Positions 22,601 through 34,371 of a DNA stretch of 64,000 bases are shown piece by piece. Source of the DNA: Oikopleura dioica. Taxonomy: Eukaryota > Chordata > Appendicularia > Copelata > Oikopleuridae. The DNA lies in the NCBI GenBank assembly GCA_907165135.1, contig OU015567.1, forward strand, positions 14,017,001-14,081,000, read 5' to 3'. Position 1 is the stretch's first letter. Each line of letters opens with the position of its first letter. The notes under the pieces were generated by a model, which worked only from the letters and a program-made list of their open reading frames with translations, was not told the origin of the DNA and did not search any database. A program made the position numbers and the translations under genes.

Positions 22601-24270
22601 TTTTACCAGCTCGAACAGCTGTTCAAAATAGACTACGCTGGCGAATAAGCTTTTCATTAGAAAAAAATATTAAAAGTCATTAATAAATTTACTATAGTAG
22701 GTTTTCCAGCAAAAATTGCTTTACTGTAATTGACAAAAAAAAATAATAAAAAAGTTTGAATAGCACGTGAGTTGTCTGAAAATCCGCAAAAGTTTCGGTC
22801 GCAAAGAATAATTGGTTATTGGCGATGAGGTTCGGTCAAATTTTAACTTGGTGAAAAAATATTATCGCAACAATTCTTGATTCCAAAATTGCAGTTTGTT
22901 CAAAGACTGTTACCGTTCTAAAAACAACGGGGAAGAAGATATGTAATTTACCTTTCACATCATCAATTATGACCAAATCCCAGCCACTTCCACGATCTTG
23001 GCAGCTTTGCCGAGCGTCTTCCCAAGTATAATCGCCGCTTTTCGCCGGTTATCGAGAATAATTCTTCAATTTTTACACTTTTAAGGACGAGTAGCTTGGG
23101 AAGTATTTTTGAAGAATCTGAATAACCGCTCCTTTGCGAAATGAAGTATCTGTTATCTTCTGGCAGCTCGTCTTCGGCACGTGGCGCGCAACTGTCAGCA
23201 TCTAAATCGATGGATGAGACGGTTAACTTTTTATCGTAAAGTTAATGTTGCACTTTTCTAGTGCAAATCTTATCAGACACTATCTTAGCTTTACTTGCAC
23301 TCATTTATGACACCTCATCCTTTTTCGAGAACGAAATCAAATAGGATAGTAAATAAGAGGCTACTTAATCAAACCTAGCTGAACAAGGACATTCCTTTGG
23401 TTGTTGACACCCTTAATCAAACAACTTACATGCATGTCTTTCGCAGATGTATCCAACTCCAACGTCATTTTCATCGATTCCACTCCAGTAGTTTTTGCAC
23501 GGGACTTCCAGTAACTCGTCTCCAGCCCACTGAGCGCATTCAAATTTCGCGCTGCTGTCGCTATTGGCCGCCCAGGAAAGAAATCCTTCAGCTGCTCGCT
23601 TATGTACAGTTTCTTTGTTCTTGTAGCCGAGCCAGAAGTTTTGGGAGTGGGCGCAATTACTCTGAACAATGTTACGAACATAGTCGAACTCACCTTTTTT
23701 CTCGAAGACAGCGAGGTCCCACTCGCTTCCGAGCTCCTGGCACATGTCACGTGCTTCGTGCCACGTTCGTGATTCGCCGGAAGAGAGGGAAGTGACCACG
23801 TGATATTCAGAGGAGGTCAGGCTTGGTCGATCTGCGCTGGGGATGCAGACAAATGGCTCTTCTGTTGTTGTCGTAGTTGTTGTCGTTGTTGTTGTGGTTG
23901 TCGTTGTGGTTGTCGTTGTGGTTGTCGTTGTAGTTGTTGTTGGAGCTTCCGTTGTTGTTGTGACAGGTTCAGTGCTGCAAACATACTTGGTCTTTCTTCC
24001 ACATCTTCTGTTTACAACTTTAGCCTTTCTGTCGATAAAGGTACATCTGTCCTTTTTATCCCTCCCAGCGACAAGATACTTCGAATTGCCTTTGATTTCC
24101 GCCGCGATCTCTTCTTTGTTCTCGGCTGTTACAACCACGAGTCCTTCGTCTCCGCATATTTGGTAGATTTTGGAAGGCACTTCTTTCGTGTTGTGCAACT
24201 TGAAATCGGCTAAAAAAGGGGCAATTAGTTCCGTTCCCTTCAAATAATTCACTCCATTATTAAGAGTCAT
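19698..24270 (-). CDS. secreted C-type lectin / CBM2 chimera
   Basis: Nine exons on the minus strand. Exon 1 (23430 to 24211 or the ATG at 24270) has a short C-type lectin-like domain (ICGDEGLVVVTAENKEE, RRCGRKTKYVC), about 26 threonines in a row and a full lectin domain (TWHEARDMCQELGSEWDL, NFWLGYKN, VGYICERHA). Exons 2-5 give another lectin domain (YTWEDARQSCQDRGSGWDL, HAFWLGMTE, GMGYICE). Exons 6-8 (21641-21850, 20929-21108, 19918-20126) give a CBM2: LDCQEGARLSIIDSWRIG, YGFAAKVTI, GSWSILIRF, LQLWNAKF, NKLWKNDL, FVFIG and a closing C. The three Trp of cellulose-binding CBM2 all align. A short tail ends at 19698. The third lectin domain loses frame by one base at the A5 run 22276-22280. No signal peptide is found, so the true first exon may lie upstream. 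Extracellular, cellulose- or glycan-binding by inference. Confidence 0.8.
20440..20500. repeat. hairpin in a large intron
   Basis: Inside the ~800-nt intron 20127-20928 of the lectin-CBM2 gene, ATAGGGAG and CTCCCTAT form an inverted repeat extended by CCCT/AGGG around a 19-base loop. The adjoining sequence has a short telomere-like GGGTTAGGG. No coding sequence is seen in this intron. Confidence 0.45.
21140..21538. mobile_element. 391-bp TTAA-flanked MITE
   Basis: TTAA at 21140-21143 and 21535-21538 flank 391 bases with inverted ends: GGGGGAGGTCGACGAGAATC at the left and GGGGCGGGTCGACGAGAATC read inward from the right. The match continues imperfectly for about 50 bases. Open frames across it are short and not protein-like. 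It lies inside an intron of the lectin-CBM2 gene, between the two halves of the CBM2. Confidence 0.8.
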
Positions 24271-25086
24271 CAGATGACAGAACTCGGTCTTTAAAACGAC
24301 CGCAGATGTCCTAAATTGAAGATGGGCCTAATCCTTAGGCCCTAGGGCTAGCATAATTTCCTCTGGGCCGTTAAAGATGACGGAGGAAGTTCGATCTGGG
24401 GTTAGATAGTCTAAGATAGGAGTAAGGGGATAGCTGCGAAAGCAATTTACCAGGAAGAATATTCTTTTTAGTTTTGTATGAAGAAGGCTAGAGCCTCAAA
24501 GAAAGAGTATTGTTTTCGTCATCGAAACCCCCGATAAGTAAAAAAGTGGGGTGCCGTTGAAGGACCCCGTCAAAATAGAAGCGTCAGCAGTAAGACACAA
24601 ATAGCGGGTTAGTTGAGCTCTCTCAAGATTGTTTTGATCGGGGCGTAAGCTGGAATTAAACAACAAGATCGCCACGTATTCGGAAATTATCTATTTTGCA
24701 TTAGAACCGATTCCCGTATGTTTATGTGTATAAAAGGGGAGTCCCGTTTTGATTATAAATTTGCCACGGTAGGGCAATAAGGTCAGTTAAAGAAAAAGAA
24801 AAAAAAAACGTTGTTTTAAACAAAAAGAGCTATTGACGAAGAAAAACTGTTAAGATCAAAAAGTTCAAGCTAAAAAGCGTGTTCAAAGTGTCGCTAGTAA
24901 TTTTCTGTCTATATTAGAGTTTTGGAAACAGAGATTTATGAGCTATATAAAACAGCTTGGCGCGTAAGCGATAACTGAATTTCCACCACAATGAGGTAGA
25001 AAGCCTGATAAAATTTTAGACAAACTGCTCCACCTAAATCACTTCGGTTTTTTTTATCGAGGTTGAACATTAGAAGTACTGGCTTA

Positions 25087-25363
25087 AAATAGGTGACTGC
25101 CTTAATCGTCGTTAAAACGTTGCATCGGACTGCTTTAGTCGTCGCTAAAACGTTGCATGGGCTGCCTTAATCGTTGTCTGACTCATCTTGCCTTTTTCAA
25201 TTTCAAGATAGGTAGGCGCGCGCAACCAGCGCTTTCAGAGTGTTTCTAGACTTTCCAGATTCTCCCAAGACGACGATTAAGGCAGCCCAATGCAACGTTT
25301 TAGCGACGACGATTAAGGCAGCCGATGCAACGTTTTAACGACGATTAAGGCAGTCTCCTATTT
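25087..25363. repeat. long foldback inverted repeat with internal repeats
   Basis: Left arm 25087-25180 and right arm 25268-25363 are nearly exact reverse complements around an 87-base spacer. Each arm is itself built of two or three copies of a module like CTGCCTTAATCGTCG plus TAAAACGTTGCAT. Outer ends read AAAATAGG and CCTATTTT. The transcript would fold into a hairpin of about 90 base pairs. Confidence 0.75.
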
Positions 25364-26281
25364 TATTAAATTTGATTCACGGAGGCTATGCTTTTTGAAT
25401 AAAAATTCTTGAAAACACGTCCTTCAAATCATCTCCGTTTTCTTTGACAGGAAATATGCGGCGAAAATGCCCTTTTGTGAATTGAGATACAGTTAAATCC
25501 AGATTTTGGACGTCGAATCTGCGGCCATTTGTTAAGATTTAGATAGACTTTATTTTACCAAAGAGCACTTTTGAATCCACTACCTCAGATTATGCATCAC
25601 TTATCCATAAAATCAACCTCATAGAGAATTATAAAAAAGTGCTTCTCAGGAAAAAAATCCCTTCGAAAATTAATGGCTAGCTCAGAAAACACGTAAATTA
25701 CATATTGATTTCGTCCGTAACGGATGCGTCTCAGAACTTAATGATATGGATATTTTATGGGAGAAATTATTCTTGAGGTCTAAGGAAGATTCTAGTGATA
25801 AAATAGGTCTAGCATGAGAATTAAACTCAGATTTTAATGAATAAAATTTTTATAGAATTAATATTTTGATTTTTTCTGCTCTTTTAGGCTTTTGAGTCGA
25901 AAATTTTGATGGAAAAATGGGGTAAGGGTTTGGGTTAGAGTAGAATTTTTCAATAGAAAAAAGAGATTTTGAATTAGATTTTTTAGCAATAAACGAACCT
26001 GCAAGTGTCGACGACAATAAAGTAGGCAGAATCTTCATCTCTTAATCTTTTTCTTCAGACTTTCAAAAAACTGTATTTTTACTACGCCAAGATAAAATAA
26101 GAAGACTCAAGTTAAGATCCAACGTATCTCAGGATCGTACAAAATTTCTAACTGAAATCGTGAGTACGAATTTCACCGCCGCTGCAAAAGTTCAGAAAGA
26201 GAGCGCCGTAAAGCGTAAAAATGAGGGCGCTCCGACCACCGAAAATCGCGCACGGAGAAAGATCAACTCAGCGCTTCGTGG

Positions 26282-26299
26282 GGTTAGGGTTAGGGTTAG
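26282..26299 (+). repeat. short interstitial telomere-like repeat
   Basis: About three units of TTAGGG in a row (GGTTAGGGTTAGGGTTAG). TTAGGG is the usual chordate telomere unit. Too short to call a telomere fusion. Confidence 0.6.
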
Positions 26300-27921
26300 A
26301 TGGCTTTTTAAAGGAAAAGGAAAAAATAGTAAATTAATCTTTGTCTTCTTAAATATTCTCCTGCCCTCGTTTTTGAGATTCGAACTGTTAGAATGGCAAA
26401 AACTAGGAGAGTCCAGGAGTTATTCCCAAAATAACGGTTTTTAGCGCGATGCTTTGGTTTTTGAGAAATAAATTGGATTCTGAATCGGATCATTGAATTT
26501 AGCTATTAACTGGGACGTTTCAAGAGATAGAATTTAAGTTTTAATCCCTCGTAAATAAATTTTTTTCTCGCTCCATTTCGCAGAATTTTCTTTCAAGAAA
26601 CTGATCTTTTCATCCATTTCTATCATCAATAAGAAGCAGCAGATTTCGAGTCTTAAAGATTTTGAGATTTTGACCTCTTGGTAATCCTGAACGTGATTTC
26701 TTTATAACGTGCCCGGATTTAACAATCGTTTCTGACATTTTGTTGATTCCACTAAAAATAAGATAATAATTTCCTCTAACAAAATGGTCGTTCGGTAATT
26801 TGAGCGGAAGAAAATCGCGATTTTTAATTTAAAAATTTACTTTAGACCCCAAAAAAGAGAAACGAGAATTTCTGGCGTCATTAAAAGTGTTTATTTCGTA
26901 GCCCAGCTTGTCTGGATCCGTATTTCTAGCGCATCCTAATCCCTTCTACCCACGAAACGGCCCCTAAAATGACCGGTTGATAACAAGCATCAAAACACAT
27001 TACGGGTGCTGTTATCGCCAGATTTATCTAGCGCTGTTTTTGTTTGTCGAAATTCTAGCGATCCGAGATCTGAAAACAAATTGGCATCCTTTCTCGAAGA
27101 AGCTGAAACGCACAAAAATTGGGTCCGTTGAACTTGTTTATCAAGCTGCTTGAGCTTTCCAGTTTTTTTTACAAGTAATTAAAATTCGAGGCACAACTCC
27201 TTTGCTCGCCCTCTGCCCAGGATAATGAAGTGAATTCTAGCGTCCTCAGTGTATAAATTATATAATTCAGCTTTTTTTAGCCCAAGTTTGACGTTTCATC
27301 AATTAAGTGATGATCTTTTTTCAGAGAAGCTTGGTTGGACTAAATTTGTAATTGTAAAATATCCACGTGAAAACTTTCCAGAGCAGATTAAAAAGCATGA
27401 AATAAGCACCACGATTTCAGCATGAAATTATCGATAAAAGCGACCCGACATGGCCCTTTACGTGGTCCTGGTTAGCGAAATTGGGACTGTTTTGACTACT
27501 CTTTTGTTTGTAGTTCTTTGCTAATTGTAACAAGGCGCCCGTAACGGAAATCCATGTTTGATAATTAAGACCTGTTTATTTTCTGTTCACCTTTAGGCTC
27601 TCTAAGGGCCTCACCACCATTAAATGAAAACAAGAGACAATCAGCTCAATTTGATGGCAAAATAATTGCGAACGTTGCTTTCAAAGCTCCTTATTTTAAA
27701 AATACGATCAACTAAACATAATATACCATGCAGAAGAACAATTCAACGTGGGAATGACTTGGAGCCACTGTATAAGCGACAACTGGTTATCAGAGAGAAA
27801 ATAACCGTCTGTGTTGACAGCAAAGATTTCTAAACAAAGGTTCTGAGCGTTTTTTCATGTATAAGATAAAAGACAAATATTTTCGAGAAATTTATTTAAT
27901 AATTTTTTGACTGATCCAAGC

Positions 27922-28620
27922 TTAAGGGATCCCCCCCCCAATTTCGCCAACTTTGACCTCTATCTACTTTTTTTTGAGCTCACGTAGGAAGCTGGTTTTG
28001 GGTGCATTAGAAAGCCCGCTTCGAAAGGAGCAAATTCTGGTAGAATCAGCTTGCCAGCATAACATTCGCCTATGCATTACAGGCCGTCAAAGTGATTAAC
28101 ATTTTGAAAAATGGCCATTTTAGGTCATTTTCAAATCGTATCTACTTTTTTTTGGGCGTTGTGATTCAAGATTTTTTTGGTTTATCTAAAAGTATAGACG
28201 CTAATCTTAATTTTTTGGTAGAATCAGCATGATCGGATTAGTGAATAAAAAAATTCTAGTTGTAAAACTTTTCAAAACCATTTTTGGCGTTATTTGGGTG
28301 TTAGAATGCTCTCTAGCGCCAACAATTGGCCGAAAATTCTAAAGCGGTTATTATATTCGTAATCTTCACATTCTAAGCTTTCGAAAGAGCCCTTGTTTGT
28401 GTTATTTCGATGACAATGAAAAATCGAAAAAAATTGCGATTTTCACGCTAAGTACAATTTACATGCATTTTCCCGAACTTTGGGAACCAAAATTTCGGAG
28501 ATGCATCTATGTAAAGGGGTACTATCATATATCAAAATGATCCTCAGAATACGAGGAATCTAATCATAGGCGATAATGACCGGTGCCAAAGGTTTGAAAA
28601 ATCGGGGGGTGATCCCTTAA
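27922..28620. mobile_element. 691-bp TTAA-flanked element
   Basis: TTAA at 27922-27925 and 28617-28620 flank 691 bases ending GGGATCCCCCCCCC on the left and, inverted, GGGATCACCCCCC on the right. No open frame of note lies inside, so it is non-autonomous. The body carries a repeated TCTACTTTTTTTT word (27963, 28140). Confidence 0.7.
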
Positions 28621-30742
28621 ATAATTGTCTTCTTGTTGCTGTTGATTTAAGGGTACTACCGTCGATTACCCCAATGACCGGTTATGTTAAAGTTTTCATC
28701 GGAAATGAATTCCTCATAAAATTTTGACCAAAAAAGGTCCGAACGTTTCATTCATAACGTCAAGCGTTTTCATAATAATTAGAGTTTTAATTGATTTCTG
28801 TACTAGAAAGAATTTTTTCGGAAAAAATTTTTGGTGTCCGATACTTTCAAATAAGCGCTCGTTTTGAAGCTCAGAACAAGATGAGGACTATGGTGAGATC
28901 ATTAATTCTTGAACTAAGATATTTTAGCTTCTAGAAGACAAAAACAAGAAGGATGGAAAATATAAAAAGGTAAAAAATAAAATATATTTTCTATCCCTTT
29001 ATTTTTTTCATTATCGTTTCATTTTATATTTGGAGTCTTTCATTTTCCTCTGGCCCTTTTATACCCCTTATACCTAAAGTGGAAACATCTGGACCAGATG
29101 ATCATACAGTAATTGACTATACACAGCTGCGATGTGTGTTCACCTTTTACCTCTTTTATGATCAAAGTTTGATCTTATTCTTTTCGAACATCAAAGATCC
29201 AATCTAGATCTTATGTTGACTTCCAAAACATAAAATTTATGTAACAGTAAAGAATAAAAAGCCTTTATCTAATTCGTAAAAACAGTGTCACGTGCGGGTT
29301 CAAAAAGTCAACGTGCAATTTGCTACTCAAGCATCGACGAGAGTATTTCGGGTTAATCGATATCAGATGACCCCGGAGGAAACCTTCCAATCATTACGAC
29401 TGCTGCTCCAGAGGTCATAAACAATTCTCACGAGTCTTTGGAGATTTTAAGTCAGATAGGCATTTAGAAAAAAGCTCCCATTTAAAGGTTTTTAGTCAAA
29501 ATTAAGGGACCCCCAACTCATTTTTCGGGGTAAAAATTGGACAGAAAAAAGAGCAATTTCAAAAAAGCATCCAATTAGTTTTTGGAAAGAACTTATGTCA
29601 AACAAAGACGTGTTCGGGCTGAAAGTTGATTTGAGGAAAAAGAAAACGCCTGCTGCATTGAACAATGTTTTTCGCAAAAAGTCGAAAACAACCAAGTTTT
29701 GAATTCCATCGTCACCAAACATCCTGCCGTTGAATTCTACAGCTCGTCACTCTTCCTTTCAAAATAACTGGAAACAAACACTTTCCAGGCATTTTTCTAT
29801 CAAGATTTTGGATCTACTGACAGTAGTTCATGAGTTCAAAAAAAAGGTTGACGTTTATAAAATTCACTTGCTTCGAGCGTAACATATGCGAGAAAATGTT
29901 TTACTCGAGACATACTAAGCAACATCAAGAGCTGGAAAAAGAAAGAAATTATAAAAAAGCCTTTTAGATTTTAAAATTGAAAGAAAGGAGTTTTGGCGCA
30001 AAGAAAGTCTGGAATATTATTTTAAACCGAGTAAGCCTGTTACGTCTCACTATTTTTGAATAGCCGACTAAACTGATTCTGCTTCAAAACTTCAAAAGTA
30101 TCAAAATTTGATACGTGTCCGTGTACTTCCAATTCTTCGAAAAACGCGTGAAATTTGATTTTAAAGAGTATCTTGTTGGGATTATGATAACCAGAGCAAA
30201 AACGAATGGCGGTCAGCAGAGGTGTAAGATCGCGGCGCTGAAGCTGAGTTGAACAGCGTGTCGTTAGCGGCGGCCATTATCGCTTCAGCTGAAGTTCTAA
30301 ATTGGCAACAGAGAGGTCAACTATCTAGCAAGACGTAAGAGCCCGCCGCAAGAGAGAGTATGAATAATGCGTACTCGTTCCTCAATCGCAGCGGTCAAAT
30401 TTCAATTGATAATTTTTGCAAACGCAGATTTTTTTGAAAATTAGAAGCGTGATTTCGATAGAGCGAATAAACAGTTAGGACTTGTTCTAAATCAAAAATG
30501 GCGAGAGTTTATAAATATTCACACAGGAGAAATTGATTCAATTACTTTGAAATATCAATATTCAAATCTTGACAAACTCAACCAAAATTTATAATCATAG
30601 CAGATGAAAAAGACAGAGAAGCAAAATTAAGTTTTTACCACTTCGAATTTTTTTAAATCTAGTTTTATTGCAAGGCAACGTCTTCCAGTCAATTTTGCTT
30701 TTACTCCAAAATTTGACCTTTCGCACTTTTTTCTCCTAATTT

Positions 30743-30909
30743 CTTCGCCTAGGCGAAATTCAAGGCGAATTTTCATTTTCGCCTTGTCGCCTAGCTTCGC
30801 CTAAGGCACCAGTATGAGACTAGGCTAGGCTAGGCTAGGCGAAATTTGAAGAATTCGCCTAGCCTAGCCTAGCCTAGCTTTTTAGGCGAATTCGCCTAGG
30901 CGATTTCGA
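30743..30909. repeat. CTAGG pentamer hairpin
   Basis: Arms 30820-30843 and 30854-30877 are perfect 24-base reverse complements made of CTAGG units, separated by 10 bases. Flanking GCCTAGGCG palindromes at both outer ends give the whole block an inverted-repeat layout. Confidence 0.65.
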
Positions 30910-31478
30910 ACCTTGGTCAGGAGGGAAATATCTTGCGGAAGACAAAACACGTAAGCAAATAAAATTATGTATAAAAATCCCATTAGTCTATTCCTCCAAA
31001 GAGTATTAGATATCAATATCCAGGAAATTACGTGCTCACAAAAGAATTTTACGTGTACGCTAGTATTTTGCCTAAATGAAAACTTCACCAAATATCAATA
31101 AAACGCGCTTCTCCCATATTTATATTCCGAATTCAGCGAAAACTCATTCAGCGACGTGGTTTTCTTCTGTTTCAACTTTGAGCTTGCTTTTTCCCTCAGC
31201 TCGGTCAGGTTCGCGGTCGACGGGTTTATTAAAAATACGCAAAAGATTCTAGCTAACTTCGAATGCTCCAATAAGGAACTTGAATGTAAGAAAGAGCGGT
31301 ACTTCTATGAACGGATTTGCAGCGCGTAAGTCGCTTGATCTTTGTTTAGAAATTCAAAGAGCCGTTATCCGTCGCGACTCTCAATTTTAGTATCCCCTAC
31401 TCAGAGCGCTTAGATCCGAGGAGCTGGGTTTCGAAGGGGTCAAGATAGTGTCAGAAAAAATGCCCTAAAATAAGGAAC

Positions 31479-31922
31479 CTCTCCGGAACAGAGTTGCAAA
31501 TTTTGATTAATTTTTCTGAGTTGAGCTGAGCTGACCTGAGTAAAAATTTCTCTGAGCTGAGCTGGCCTCTTTCAGAGGTCATTGAGCGGAGCTGAGCTGA
31601 GCAGACCTTTTGTTTAAGAGAATTGAGCTGAGCTGAGCTGATTTAGCTGAGCTGTTATTTACTGTTTTCGGTAGTAAAATTGTATTCAAATCATTGAGCT
31701 GAGCTGAGCTGAGCTAAGTGATAGTTGTCTGAGCTGAGCAGAACAGATCATGTTCGAAAATAATTGACCTGAGCTGAGCTGAGCTGAGTGAAAATTGTCT
31801 GAGCTGAGCTGAGCTGAGCAGATCAGATCATTTTCCAAAATCACTGAGCTGAGCGACTGCTCAGCTCACTCAGCCCGCTCAGCTCACTCAGCTCAGCAAA
31901 TTTGCAACTCTGCTCTCCGGAA
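31479..31922. mobile_element. TIR element filled with GAGCT pentamer satellite
   Basis: The body 31489-31912 (424 bp) is mostly GAGCT/CTGAG units. Its ends are inverted repeats CAGAGTTGCAAATTT and AAATTTGCAACTCTG. The ten bases CTCTCCGGAA stand directly outside both ends (31479-31488 and 31913-31922), which is a target-site duplication. Non-coding. Confidence 0.7.
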
Positions 31923-33364
31923 GCTCAAAGCTCAAAGTTCATCTCTTCTGTTTCTTCTGAGCAAAATTCTAGTTATACATTCGTTCTCTCCGTAATTCAG
32001 CTTTTTATCAGGAAACTCGGAAATTTCAGATAAGCGGCAATGAAATACCTAACTTCGGAAATAGAGAAAGGAACTTCTGATAAGAACTCTTTTAGACAAC
32101 CGACTCGACATTGTTCTAATGGAATTAGTGCGTTTTTACGGGGCGTCGCTTTTATCTCAATTATTATCAAATAAAAACTAGCGTCGCGTATTGACACGAG
32201 AGAATCGTATCATTGCCTCATGCAAAAATAACGTAAATTTGAGGCGTCAAATTGCTACTGTTACCTGCTACTTTGAATTACCCGCTAACTCAGCAAATGT
32301 ATTTTTTTTTATGCGTTTTGCAAGAAAAGTAAACTCGTGTACCCTTCTAACTGAAAATCCTCTTCTTGCAATTTCAAAAAAGCTCAACTCAGAAAATGGT
32401 AATGAAGGTCGCCAGTGATTAGTTCCGCAGTAAGTCATCAAATGATGACATGTTCTGCCCGCTGCTTATTTTGCCATTAGGTTCATTGTGAAAATTTGGG
32501 GAACCGACAATTTTGGTGTCTTGGGATTTTCTTTCTTCTCAAGTTCATGCTCCAATCTCCAAGATTTTACACAGCCTAATTGAAAGATTTTCTCTGGGTG
32601 ACATAAAATTGCACATTTTACGAACTCTTCTTCCCTCGAAAATCAGTAAGAAGATACTGAGCTCAGTTTTAGCTGTCTAAAAAGCAAACTACAGAAGTTC
32701 GAAAACCAGTATCTACGGTTTGGTGCCAGCTTGAATCGCGCACTTTTTAAAGAAATTCCTGCACGCCCTGCGCTGGTGGTGACGGTGCATAGTGTGGGGA
32801 TTGAGTGGCTTGTGGGCCGCATTGACAAACCGCTCAATAGTGCAATCCAAATGTTCACAGGGCTCCGCCGCCAACATGAACTGCCAGCTTCTTACAAGTT
32901 TAAGTGGAATTTCCGATGCTCATTTTAAAAACTAATTAGCTCTGAAAGCGCTACTAAGGACGGAATTACGGAACCGAACGGGGGATAAGACCTATCGCTT
33001 CTTGAACTGTTCTCATAATAAGATCGTCAATCAACTTTCTAAGTTTCCCTATCTCGGCTTGATAAGGCCGAATTGCTTGTTTCAATGAGCTTTTTCTACA
33101 ACAAATCCGTCTCGTTTTTATTGAATTTTTCAAATGAAAATGAACTTGTTCTCAAGCGAATTCTCGGCTTCACTATTAGAAAATGCTCGTGGTAAGGCCT
33201 TGCTAAAGATGACTACGTTTGCGGGGCTATTTTAGTATTCAGGAATTGCCGGTTGGATATCCCACCTGACGACCCTTATTCATCCCTTTTTTGTCATCCG
33301 CGGAATGACAAAGGGCCAACAAGACTTCTGGAATTCTTTGTTACGGCTTACCGTTATTATTCGT

Positions 33365-33500
33365 CTGTACCCTAGGTTTAGAAACCTGTGTAGAAACCCT
33401 GAATCAGGATTTTACATATACCGGTACCAATCTGTACTGCAGTTTCGCGAAAATTACCTGAGTCAGGTTTTCTACACAAGTTTCCAAATCTATGGTACAG
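33365..33500. mobile_element. CCTGAGTCAGG-family MITE, copy 1
   Basis: Ends are imperfect inverted repeats of about 45 bases: GTACC, TGTGTAGAAA and CCTGAATCAGG on the left return inverted as CCTGAGTCAGG, TTTCTACACA and GGTAC on the right. Other copies are listed below. Confidence 0.65.
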
Positions 33501-33754
33501 GCCAATAGTTTCTTACTGTGTAATCTTAAATATATCAAGGCGATAATTTATCGCCTGATAACTTAATTTTATTCCTGCTGCTACGACTCATATTTATAAA
33601 ACAATCAATTAAAAATAGGAAAATCTAAAGAAGTGAGACTTTAATTCAGTGAGTAAGAAAGAGATAGGTGGAATATTTACGATTAAAACATGATGATAAA
33701 GTATAAGAGCTTTAACTGTTAGAATAAATGTTTAGAGAGAGAACATATTTCTCG

Positions 33755-34012
33755 TTACTTAGAATAAGCAACTCGCTGACTTGTCGGGAATGTCGTGCTG
33801 AGTGGTGGGAGCGCGGAGAGGGGCGCTGCAAAAATTTTGATGAGCACAAATTCTTAACGTCTGCTCCCGTTCAACGCGAAAAATGCTGGGCGCGACGTGA
33901 AGTACCCCTTGTCAATTGGCGATCCGACAACGCAGGAGTGAAATGAGTAGCTACAGTCGTACTTGGTAAACATCAGAAACATCAAAGCTGCGAAAATGAA
34001 TTTCTTTGCCAT
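33755..34012 (-). CDS. possible small secreted protein
   Basis: From a minus-strand ATG at 34012 the sequence reads a good signal peptide (FIFAALMFLMF) followed by YDCSYSFHSCVVGSPIDK. A GTACTT donor follows. A second stretch down to a stop at 33755 (PPLSTTFPTSQRVAYSK) can be joined through either of two AG acceptors. Total is 55-67 residues. The signal peptide is the only firm point; the rest could be chance. Confidence 0.38.
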
Positions 34013-34371
34013 CCATCGCCAAGCTGCTTGCAACTGTTAATGTTAATGAAGGTTCGTCGGGTTTGATCAACCTGTTTCAATAACCAGATACACGGGGAAC
34101 GGGTTAAACTTGTGGGACAGAAACAAGGATTATTCGTGTAACAAAAACGAAGATCGAATTCAATTTCTTAGAAGGATGAGCTCAATGCGGGCTCTATGAT
34201 GTCGGAATCAGATTAATACTACTGTAGGTTTTCAAGCCTTCAAATAAATTTACTTAAAGAGCTGGGCGAACCTAAAGCGATAATAACGATTAATCCCAAA
34301 AGAATAAAAAAAGCATTTAGAAATCAAGGAAGAGAGTTTTATTTTCCTCATTCGTGCATTTCAGTACATGT

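Larger units (their letters stand above)
24271..33754. other. 9.5-kb gene-poor, repeat-rich block
   Basis: I found no gene that I could defend here. Contents: low-complexity GTAAGG-rich sequence (24340-24550), the foldback at 25087-25363, a short telomere-like repeat at 26282-26299, a 691-bp TTAA element (27926-28616), solo TTAAGGG termini at 28647 and about 29500, the CTAGG hairpin (30743-30909), the GAGCT satellite element (31489-31912) and one CCTGAGTCAGG element (33365-33500). Weak coding-like minus-strand stretches occur at 30189-30284 (MAAANDTLFNSAS) and 32700-32870 (EPCEHLDCTIERF); neither could be extended. Confidence 0.55.

Noticed and set aside
23843..24166. Poly-valine forward frame
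   Set aside because: It is the antisense of the poly-threonine linker of the lectin gene.
31489..31912. GAGCT array as a plain microsatellite or CRISPR-like array
   Set aside because: Inverted ends and a 10-bp flanking duplication show an element; there are no spacers of the CRISPR kind, and the DNA is eukaryotic.
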